Below, in pieces: positions 1 to 9,709 of a stretch of 64,000 nucleotides of DNA (positions are counted from its first letter, which is position 1; each line of letters begins with the position of its first letter). Source of the stretch: Monarcha castaneiventris obscurior (taxonomy: Eukaryota > Chordata > Aves > Passeriformes > Monarchidae); assembly GCA_026261815.1 (NCBI GenBank), contig JAMPIT010000417.1, forward strand, positions 839,501-903,500, given 5' to 3'. The translations under genes were made by a program, and so were the position numbers. The notes below the pieces were generated by a model. That model was not told the DNA's origin. It did no database searches and saw nothing but the letters and a program-made list of their open reading frames with translations.

Positions 1-2240
1 CAGAATGAGTCTATAGTGAGAGTCACTACTGTTGTGCTGTTGCTATATCTCATTATCTACAGACAGAAAAAAGAACTGACCATGGCACAAGATTAATCCA
101 TTCCCATTCCAGCATCTTTAACTTAACATGAATGGAAGACAGCAGCATGTTTGCTTGTTCAGGCTGTGACAGGAATGAGAAATGGGGCAAGGAGGCTCAG
201 TTTCCTTCTAGGGATATTCTTTGAAATGTTTAAAGTCATGAAAATCTCAACCAATAGGTCATTTATATAAATTTTTCTAATTGACCATCTTTTAAACCTA
301 AATATTAAGTAGGGGAAAAACTAAATACGCTTTTCACTACATCTTGATCCTACAAGAAACTGGCAAACTGCTTGTGAAAACAGTAAAGGTAACAGCATAC
401 AGAAATGACACCCAGCACATGGGAGTCGTTCACATACAATCCGTAAAGCTTTCCCTTCTCCAATATAATGTTGGCGAAGAAGTGTGTTGGTGTTATTTAT
501 GATAAGAATTGTCAAAGCTGGATTGAAAAAAGTTTATTGTGTGAACTTGGTCCATCCAATGTGTGAGCATAATTGTGAGGATTTTTGTATGTCTGCACCA
601 TCTCCAGATCATTACATTCCAGTTTGAGATCTTCCCTGAGAGGCTACACCCTTGGGAAAAAATTATATTGCTAATTTATAGTTGCCTCTACGTCAAATGT
701 GTTGTCCTAGATTTCTTGTTCCTTGGCCATCATTGTGGCATATGCCAATATTTGGTGACAGTCCAATCCACATAGCTCAGCTCTGTTCCCTTCACATACT
801 GCATGTTTCTGTGGTGTTCTTTCAAGAGCATTACATAAAATGAGCTGATAGAAAGACATATGATAATAAGCATACATGCCTCAGGCTTCGTGGTTGTAAA
901 ATGTCATGCTTACACAGAGAGCATTGTTTGTTTGAAGTCAGCAGTCTCAATAACCCATTATGGCTTTGTTTACTCAAGGGCACACAATAAGCCCCAGTTT
1001 CAACTCCCAGCCAAACACTTCTCTGCTGAAACACACAGTACCCCATCTCACACCCAGGCTGCCATTTACCTCACAGGCATTATTTCAGCACATATTTTTC
1101 ATAATATAAAGTTGCCAGCCCAAAACCAAAGCCATTTTGTGACTTAAGGGCGCAATTATTTCATTACTTTGCTCTTGGGTTAAGTACCCTTGAAGTACCA
1201 TGTTTCTATTGCTCTGGATCGAGAGAGCACAATAGGTGGTGTGCTCTGCTGTGCGGAAAGGAACTGTGAGACTCTGGAGTAGCCACGTTCCCAGAACTGC
1301 AGAGGCTGAAAGAACGGAGAACCTCAGAAATGGTTGTGGGAGGAGTGAATTGTGTGGAATAATTTCGGTAAAGGACTTGTGCACAACATACTCTCACATA
1401 TGTAAGGGGGGAGGAAGGAAAAACAGAAATAAAGCAATCAAGCGCCTTTGTTTCTTCACCCTTCCTATTTTCAGCATAAAATACAGCCAGCATTAAAAAT
1501 ACAGGTGAGAAAAAGTGCACTTTTGTGCTGCTTTATTCTCTGAATTCCAGTCCATATATGGGACCGTTTCTCCCCTGCTTGTGCTGGTAGTTGTTTCAGT
1601 TGAGTCAGAAATCAGTTGCAGTTTCAAAAGTTTTGGTGGAAAACGTTATCATAGCTGCACTTGTATGGGTTTCAGGACATTTTTGGCACTCCAGCCTTTA
1701 ATTCCAGTAACTGTAAAGAGGCACATGGCAATTAAAACATTAGCAGAATTATCTCAGCCTCAGATGATGTTTAGTGTGGGTTCAGACCAAGTTTCAGGCA
1801 AAGGTACTTTTCTTATTTAGTAAGAGCTGGTTTAGTCTCCCTGTAATTTGGACATTGACTGGAGCTGTTTTTCATTAGCATATGCTAGATGTTAAATAAA
1901 TGTAATTCAGATTATGAGTTTTGGCAACCTTGATCTTGGCTTATGTTTGAAGGTAATTTGTAGTTTCTTCACTTTCATATTAAGTTTTAATTCTGTTAAC
2001 TACTAGAGGAAATACTTAGCTGTGTAGGGTTTGGGTTTTTGGTTTTTTTAATTTTATTAAGCTGCAAAATGAATTAATCTCCTTCCCTCTAAGAACATTG
2101 GAAAAGCAGGGAAAAACCCTCTTCTCATACTCAGCTGGATTCTGTAATGAGAGAAGGAGTTATCGGGCTGCCCATGGTGCTCCTTGGGGACATGGCAGCT
2201 GGTCACTTAAATCATGGATGACCTCTTTCTTGGGAGTGCT
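1..2240. other. AT-rich non-coding stretch, no gene seen
   Basis: This stretch is AT-rich with little CpG. The open frames in it are about 100 codons or shorter, overlap one another on both strands between about 830 and 1520, and have no recognisable domain. A GT-rich run lies near 2025-2060. I see no RNA gene, no transposon ends and no promoter-like feature. It is best read as intronic or intergenic sequence. Confidence 0.7.
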
Positions 2241-2246
2241 TCACAG

Positions 2247-2666
2247 TTATGTTTGAGGAGCACATTTGCCTGCAGTTGTGTTTTCATGCCTTTTTTCCTG
2301 TTTTGGCAAGCCTCTCAGTTTCTTGTTTCTGTTTTGTATCTCTAGTACGAGTTTTCCCTCTTCATAGCTTCTTTTCAGTGTTGAGTGTAACAGACAATCT
2401 TGTAAAGCTTTTGCCATTTTCAAGCAAAATGAAATTAAGCAGGTAATAGGAAACCCTGTGCCAAAGCAATTTCCCTGGGCAGTAGTGAGTGGCACTGTGA
2501 CCGCCTTTCCTCCTAAGCCACTGGGCATGCTGTAATTGCTCCTGTTGAATAGTCTGCATCTTTCAGCCTGTTCTCTGCTTATTTTCTCTGAAAGACAGTT
2601 ATTTGCCTCTTTTATTCCTGTCTTGCTCCTGACCTCTTTTTCTGGACCATGATTGAAGCTGAACAT
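2247..2666 (-). other. unassigned 139-codon open frame, probably not a gene
   Basis: This minus-strand frame runs from a true ATG to a stop and is the second longest in the window. The conceptual product is lysine-rich in its C-terminal half, with no signal peptide, membrane segment or motif I recognise. The ATG context is weak (T at -3, T at +4). On the opposite strand the same DNA carries a strong splice-acceptor-like tract ending near 2344 and a CAG/GTAATA donor-like site near 2444. With no family match and no flanking exons, chance is the simplest explanation. Confidence 0.15.
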
Positions 2667-2699
2667 TTAGTGATGCAGTAATTTTCCTACACTCTTTTT

Positions 2700-3420
2700 T
2701 CATTAGAAATCATGGTCTTGGTTTGTCTGTTTGCTGAGTGTCATTGCCGTTTCTGTCTTCTTTTTTTCCAACATTTTGTCTTTTTCACTTGTGTTATCAG
2801 TAGAAGTTCCAGGTAATACTGGGGTTTCTGTGTACTTGTGTGGGTCTTTCAATACCCAGTTTGAATGGGAGCCTTCCACACTGAACTTAGAATTTAATGC
2901 ACATTTTTTAATGCTGTTGAGTTTGGCTTTGTGCACACAGATAAACATAACAAGAGACGTGGCCTGCCCAAGATGCAAACAGTACAAGCAGATGTATACA
3001 GCAGATGGAACTCAGAAGGAAGCAAATAATAAGCAAAGAATAAAAAGAATAAGCAAAGGAAGTAGCTCACTCCGTTGCAAAAAATAATAGTATTTATTCC
3101 TTTATTTTTCTATTTTGAGATATTTCCATTTAAGACCTTCTTTGGTCTTAAAATGTTTGGAGTCTGTGTCAGGGAATCTGAATTGTAGGACAGCAAACAC
3201 TTAGAATGTAAAGATTACTCAAGTTTATGCTGTAGACACATATGGCTGAGAAGTGGTCTTCTGTTGCCACCAAGACATCTTAAATGGCAAAGTAGTTGAG
3301 CAAGATGTCATTATACAAATAAAAATCTTCTCCAGGCTCGGCAGTCAAAAATACTGTTTCCTCTTTATAAATAGGTATGTCCTACTGAATAAAGCCAAAA
3401 GCCAAGGCAACATGGTAGCC
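2700..3420. other. AT-rich non-coding stretch
   Basis: The sequence is T-rich and then A-rich. It holds imperfect AAGCAAA/AAGAATA repeats near 3020-3062. Two opposed open frames of about 94 and 118 codons overlap at 2703-3087 and have no recognisable content. No mobile element or RNA gene was seen. Confidence 0.65.
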
Positions 3421-3472
3421 TGACAGTGATGGAGCCCCGAGCAGCAAGCTGAGAGAAGACTTGCTTCCTGCC

Positions 3473-3712
3473 ATGGAGTGCTCTGCCAGCCCTCAGTTTT
3501 TTGTGGCCCAAGAGCTTTCTGTGTCTCTGTATTCCCATGACTTGCCACTGCCAGCTAAGTGGCCAGACATTATTGGGGTGGATTTAGATGCAGAGGAGCT
3601 CAGAGAGCGGGGAATGCTGAGGGACAGTGCACCTCCTTTCTCTGCCATCAGCAAGAGATTAATATACTTACTCTGTTTGGGGTTAGCAGGCGACCTCGGA
3701 GTCTCTTCTTGA
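3473..3712 (+). other. unassigned 79-codon open frame with good ATG context
   Basis: The frame starts at an ATG in the context GCCATGG, close to the optimal vertebrate initiation context, and runs 79 codons to TGA. The middle of the product is acidic and charged (residues such as DLDAEELRERG around 37-47) and the end is leucine-rich. A 110-codon frame overlaps on the other strand. The local sequence is a little richer in GC than its surroundings. I do not recognise the product. It could be a chance frame, part of an untranslated transcript, or a decayed retrocopy. Confidence 0.15.
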
Positions 3713-5890
3713 GCTAAATATTTTATGAGCATAGCAGAACACTGATGCAGTGCCCTATTCATAAGAATGTGAAAATAAACAGTATTTGGGGGGGTATGTG
3801 TTTTACACATGCTATGGTTCACCATCTTTTGAAAAGCTATTTCTTTGATCGCTGAGTTGCCAGCAGATAAAATGTTAATTTGTTATTTCCAGAAGAGTAC
3901 TGAGGAAAAGAAGAGTTACTTAAAAATAACTAAATCAACACAAAGCTGGGCTGATATTGAATCTTTCCATAAAAAATAAACCTAATTCGTCTATCTGATA
4001 GAAGGACCAAAGCTTGACTGTGTGTCACAGCTCACTGGGGTGACATTCTGAAAACAGCATCCGCTCCACTCCTGGCAGTCATTTTTAAAAAACAATTTGC
4101 ACTTTATCTCTGTGGCACCGAGAGATCACACATCAGCCAACACAGTCAGGTATCCAGAGTGAATCAATGGCTGGCTTACCTCCCAAGGTCTGTCACCTAG
4201 TTTTATTACTGCTGACAGTGGAGCCACCAGTTAAAGGGCGGCGTGAGATGATCAATTTGTAGATAACACTAGATTTCTCACACTAGCTGAGCCTACTGGG
4301 ACACAGTTTCCTTTAGAGTAATGATATTATCAAAGAACTTCCAACATAAACTCGCAAAGAAGTTTTCCAGTTTTACCTGCTGCATAAAGCCCCATGAATG
4401 CTTTCTTAAATGCTTTCATGAATGCTTTCTTAGCAGGATAAAAGACAGCAACAATAAGAGTAACAAAACCAATAGGTACATACAAGAAGCAGTGTCTCAA
4501 AAAACCATGTTTTTTGGCAACCAGAGGCAAAACCCCAACATAAACACATAAAGTGGGTATGAGGCATATGGTAGTGGGATTTAGTGTCACATTTTCCATC
4601 CTCTTTAGGGAAGGTCACACATACTCTCTTTGAATGGGAAGCAGCTGGGAGGTAATCTTTATCAGCCTGAAACATATACTAGCAATCTTCAGAGTAAGCT
4701 ATATTTTGCAAATTACTCTACTTGAACTGCCAAGTGGAAAGATGTTTAATGGATTTTAAGATAAAAATAAAAGTTCCATCTTAGCTCGTTATTCTCTGAT
4801 ATGGGAACATAAATACTTGTTAAGGACAGTTGAAGACTACCCCTACTTATAAAACTGTAGTGTGGTGGCTTTACGTGGTCCTATTGAAAGCAGCTCTAAA
4901 TCCTATGCCACGTCTTTTCATAGTCTTCCATCCGCTCCTCTGAGTGTGGAATTCTGTCAGAACTTCTGTTATTTCAACCTTTTTTTTCATAATTTTGTAA
5001 CTGTCTATGACTTGTACTCATCTTTGTTTCCCACTTGTTCTCTAGGTCTCATCATCTGTTTGCTTCTAAAGATTTAAAATTATTCTGGAGTTCTAACCCT
5101 GAGCATTAGTGGGGAAAGGAATTTCTGTCAAATATTAGTACAAACTTACTCAGTCCCCTTGCTGGCCATGACTTGAGAACTCATTTTAGTCCCACATATT
5201 TTGGATGGATGAATGGTGTGGGTGTAAATTAACAGCACTTTAGTGTTGACTGTTAGAAATCAGATGAAGGATGTTCAGCCAGGATAAGTTAAAAAAATAG
5301 GTCCTACAAAATCACTCAGCTTTTTGATAATGCCTTGGACAATGGTGCTATATTTTCAAGAGACTTCATAGTGTGATGTGAGTTGCATCATTTTGAGTTC
5401 AAGGAGAAAAATGTTTGCATGTTAGTGCAGCTGCTTTTCCTAAATACAGGAATTTGAAGGATCTAAGGTGAAAGTGTCTATCACTCTTCACTCCACAAGC
5501 CCATCAGTTGTTTATCTTACCCTGGCTTTAGCAAGAATGGCTTTAAAATACTACTTACAAACACAGAAATAAAGAGTGGCTGTGACTGCAGTTGGCAGAG
5601 AGTTTGGACGATTTGTCATAGAGGGGTAGAGACAAGCTTTGTGCCTTGCTTGTGGTATTACCCTAAGCTGGACAGTTTGAAGGGGATGAGGAATAGTGAT
5701 GGGGTGTTTGTGAAGGGCAGGGGACAGAGCTGGGCACCTCAGTCCAGCACTGATAGACATCACAACAATCAATGAAAGGATGTCATCATCCTCTCCCTGC
5801 CAGCTTTGTGTTTCTAATTTTGCACTGTATGTTTACTTTCCCTTCTTCTTTTCCCTGTAATTATTGCATTACCTGTCTTCTGCCTTCCAT
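3713..5890. other. AT-rich non-coding stretch
   Basis: Apart from the short internal duplication at 4392-4431, I see only AT-rich unique-looking sequence with open frames under 90 codons. A good acceptor-like pyrimidine tract ends the stretch at 5894. Confidence 0.65.
4392..4431. repeat. short imperfect tandem duplication
   Basis: The 16-base string CATGAATGCTTTCTTA occurs twice at a 24-base spacing, with a shortened copy (AAATGCTTT) in between. It is a local slippage-type duplication and makes open frames on both strands look repetitive. Confidence 0.75.
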
Positions 5891-5894
5891 ACAG

Positions 5895-6103
5895 TTAGCC
5901 TTGGACTTGACAGGAAACGTCTGGTGATATCTGAATATGTCAGAATCCATCCAAAAACACAGTTCATGTGCCATATTGATGGCCTTGGGCTTCTGCAAAG
6001 TTCTTACTACCCATTGTATAGAACCAATTCTAAAGCACAGTGTTGCTTTAAACAAATTTTATATCTAAAATCTGTGCCAGCCTTCTTACTGAAGGGCAGA
6101 TAA
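5895..6103 (+). other. candidate exon-like open segment after a strong acceptor-like tract
   Basis: A pyrimidine-rich tract (…CTGTCTTCTGCCTTCCATACAG) ends at 5894. The frame beginning two bases later stays open for about 69 codons to TAA at 6101-6103. The product is mixed and basic (for example DRKRLVISEYVRIHPK) and not one I recognise. No AATAAA follows closely, so a terminal exon is not well supported. Chance remains likely. Confidence 0.12.
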
Positions 6104-6780
6104 GGGGTTTGCTCATTTCCTAGTGAAAATTCATTTTTACTGGTTGACTTGATGATTTGAAAAGGAAAATAATTTAAAATAACAATAGTGTAGATAATTA
6201 TGCAGTTTGAGTTCAGGAACAAGTTCTCAGCATTAGACAGAGTATTGTTTAAATGCTATGGGTGACGATTAAGGCAAATAATCGATACTCTCTTTAGAGT
6301 TTTACATCTGTAGCCCTGTATTCTCCTCAGATACTGTCAGGTGCATACTAATGAGGAATTGATAATAATTGGTGGGGGTTCTGAGTATATGGAGCTGTGA
6401 AGGCAGGGCTAGGTAAAGGAAGTATATTTTTGAGCAGTCCATACCTGGTTTGAAGCATCAGACATGTTTTATTTTATGTAAACTCTAATTTCCTGGGAAA
6501 CACTGAGTACCTGTTTATAATTTTTCATCACTTTGATGAATGGTCAGGTTCTCAGGCTTCTTTGGTTTTTTTTTTGGCATTTGTGTAATACTCAACCAAT
6601 CCTTCCTTACTTGGCACCCAACCTTTTCCATGTAGACACACTTTTGTATACTTATTTGTTCACGCTAGAAATGCGCATAGATTTTTAAACTCTTTACCAC
6701 GTGTTCTAAGATTACAAGATGACTTCACATGCAGAAAATTAATTTCTGAAATTTCTGAGTTTAAAATGGATGAGGTCTAT
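6104..6780. other. AT-rich non-coding stretch
   Basis: This is AT-rich sequence with a T-run near 6567-6576. I see no gene, repeat family or RNA. Confidence 0.65.
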
Positions 6781-6818
6781 TTTGACAATGTGTCTTTGCT
6801 GTTGTTCTGCTTCTGTAG

Positions 6819-6833
6819 AGAACCAACCCAATG
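6819..6833 (+). other. candidate 15-nt microexon
   Basis: A pyrimidine-rich tract (TTTGCTGTTGTTCTGCTTCTGTAG) ends at 6818. It is followed by exactly 15 bases (AGAACCAACCCAATG) and then a consensus-like donor GTAAGCA at 6834. Two TGC trinucleotides lie in the tract, the nearer about 9 bases before the AG, resembling the intronic UGC element of SRRM4-dependent neuronal microexons. The length is a multiple of three. A second donor-like site (AAG/GTAAAT) 11 bases further would give a 26-nt exon. No host gene was identified, so this is a splice-signal observation only. Confidence 0.2.
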
Positions 6834-7019
6834 GTAAGCATAAGGTAAATCTACTGCTGAACAGCATCAAGGTCTTCCACCCCAAACGTCTTGAACAACA
6901 CTCTAGGAGCTACAAGAGGGTCAAAAATGTACAATTATTTACAGTTGTGAAGAGGACGATGATGTTTCAATTTGAAATTTCACTGTGCAAATATCAGCGC
7001 AATTCTAGAACAGAATAAT

Positions 7020-9600
7020 GAGAAAGAACTTCGAAGCTGTTTTAAACCCATTCCAAATATCTTCTGGATGCCCTCAAGAGTGAAAGAGCAGAAACTGGGT
7101 AGGAATTCACACATTGGAGATAAATAAAAAAACCCAAATACATCTTAGTTGATAATTCAGTCTAATGTATCAGAAGCTGCCTTTAGTTCTTTGTATGCAA
7201 TCTCCAAGCAGTCAATTTTGCTGATGCCTACAAGAAACTGGGGGTCATTCTGTGCCCTCAGAATGGGCATCTCAAGGGGAAATTAGTACTTGTTGTGCAG
7301 AGGCCACAAATGAAAAGTTTGCAAAATGTTCAGTGGAGTTCAATCGGCAATAACCTGTCAGAGAAAGAAATTTAAACAGCACTGAAAAGTTCTCTGGTGC
7401 TGAATTCACATTTTAATTAACTTTGCAGAATCATAGTGATTAAAAAAAATAGTACTTTCTAACTACCTCTTACAATGGTCTTGATATTTTTTTAAAGGAT
7501 ACCATTTTATTGGTGCGACTAAGATCACACAAATGCCCAAAGCGACCCAGATTCTTATCCCAGAATGATGGAACCTGTGCTCAATGCATTTGGAGCAAAG
7601 AGCTTCATTCCACCACACACTGAAAAATATCTCTGTGGCTGGGGATGTTAGAATTCATCACACAGCCCTTGAAGGATTTCTGTCAGAAGTCTAGAGTCCC
7701 TTTGGAGATAAAAGAAAGACATGATTTCTGTCATCCCTAAGTAGATAAGTCAGACTAATAATTCCCTAAGAGTACATATTTCTCTCAATTTTCTATAAAA
7801 TTAGGTCATAGAGGAGACATGTGGATCATAGATACTGAAACTTTTATGAGATCAATCTCACCCAGACTGTCTTGGCATGTTGGCATATCACATAGCCTCA
7901 GTAACACTTGTTAATATATTCAAGAGGAGTTTTGGGATAACAGCTGTACACTGAGGTACTAAGTTAATAAAGTTATTAACAGCCTTATGAATGCAATTAA
8001 TTAATGATTAACTTGAAATTAATAGCCTAAATATATAACCAACACATGGTGTAGCCTAAAACATTAATTGAAAGGTCAAGATTCTTTTTTTCAGTTACTT
8101 TCTCATATGAGAGCACTGGGGGATGAGGAAAATTAACAATATTTTTTGGTGTCAACGTTGATGAAACTGGAAACTGAAAAGTGAAGAAGTAGCAAAAAAT
8201 GACACCTCAGCTTTCATAAATCTTTTCACTGTGTTTGAATTCACTGTGATGTGGTAAAAATATTTAGAAGTGTTAAGAAAAGCTATAAAGGAGAACAACT
8301 GTCTGACTACGAAACTGAGGGGGTTTGTCCATTTATATCTGTAAGGTCTATTTACTAATTACTGTAAAGGTGTCTGTTCTTTGGAGTTCTCGCTGTAGAA
8401 GTGTGTTAATTTCGTCCACACCTTTGACAGGAATGTCACCAGCCTTTTATATTTTGATTCTTGGATTTAATATTTTAATGTTGAATCACCATATTGCCTG
8501 GAAGAGACAAATCCAAGATGAAAAAGTAAGCCAGAAGGCCTTGCCTAAAGTGGTCTTTTCACTTAACTAAAACAAAAGTGACACCACCCCCCACTCTCAA
8601 ACCATCACGAATTACTGCCACAAGTTTGACTTTCCTGACTCAGCTTGGCTTAATTTTGCATCCCCGTATTTCCTTAAGCTTTATATAGTTTGATTACCTT
8701 TCTGCTGTCAAGAGAGAATCATGTTTCCTCAAAAATTCTTTTCTAGATTCTGTAATATGAGATTTGTTTAATAAATTGCATAAATAGATACTCAAACAAT
8801 ATCTTGTCCACAGCTTTTGGCCTGAACCACTGACAATACTGTTTTCTCTTGATCTTTCTGCATGAAAAAATGATAGATTTTTAGTTCCACAGAACAGCAC
8901 ATGTCCAGTAACCCCATTAGTAACAGAATAGTTTATTTTTTTGTTTGAGACTTCAAGGTCTCATTGAGACTTCCAGTTCCATGAGGAACTGAGCTGTGTC
9001 TTCCCCTTGTGCATGTCTGCTCTGCTGTCATGCCACCCCAGCACAAGGAGCCAGCCCAGGACACAGCCCAGGAGGGAGCCACCTGCACAGCCCTGCCCAC
9101 CTCTGAGAGATCAGCCTGGCACTGGTTGGGATTACAAGGACATTAGGGCTGTGATGTACAGCACATCTTACCCATAGTCTGGATTTTGCCTGATCCTGTG
9201 GGATCTTTTACTTCAGGGGCGTAAGTTATGTTTTGTATCACACTGTAGGTTTCTTCATAGAGGATACAGAGCCACAGAAGATGCTCCTCTTTTGTGTGAG
9301 ATGGTGGTTACCCAAGGCTATAATTCAACTGCGCAGGATGAACAGAAAGCAGCTACAATGAATCTCGTACCTCTCAGAGATTTTTCTTTGGTTGCAAAAC
9401 GATATATCAGACACTGGTGAGTAAAATTAGTGGCCTGTAAATCCCACAATACAAATCACTCGTGGGAAGCATTAAAACATATAGTTGGAAACATCAGTAT
9501 TTCATCTGAGGTAATTGAATTAGTTCATAAATAAAAGAAAGATGTCTGACCCTTATTGATTTTTTTCCTCTTTGAATAAAATGGCTACAGAAGGGAAGGA
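7020..9600. other. AT-rich non-coding stretch
   Basis: The sequence is AT-rich. Around 7860-8060 it is dense in TAAT/ATTA homeodomain-type cores and contains the palindrome at 7963-7980. A pyrimidine tract ending at 8398 and a GTAAGC donor-like site at 8526 bracket a 127-base open segment. A slightly GC-richer patch lies at 8990-9130. I see no recognisable gene, RNA or mobile element. Confidence 0.6.
7963..7980. repeat. perfect 18-nt palindrome of homeodomain-type cores
   Basis: GTTAATAA and TTATTAAC are exact reverse complements separated by two bases (AG). Each half matches an HNF1-type half site, but the two halves are further apart than in the canonical HNF1 site (GTTAATNATTAAC). Several more ATTAATTAAT cores follow within 60 bases. 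Confidence 0.6.
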
Positions 9601-9630
9601 GAAAGGAGAGGACAGGAGAGACAGAGAGGA

Positions 9631-9703
9631 GGGAGAGGGAGAGGGAGAGGGAGAGGGAGAGGGAGAGGGAGAGGGAGAGGGAGAGGGAGAGGGAGAGGGA
9701 GAG
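9631..9703. repeat. (GGGAGA)12 purine microsatellite
   Basis: About 73 bases consist of uninterrupted GGGAGA hexamers, preceded by imperfect purine-rich sequence from about 9590. The tract is all purine on the plus strand and all pyrimidine on the minus strand, the composition that favours triplex (H-DNA) formation. It gives spurious frames of alternating Gly-Glu on plus and Pro-Leu on minus, which should not be called as genes. Confidence 0.95.
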
Positions 9704-9709
9704 TTTTTT

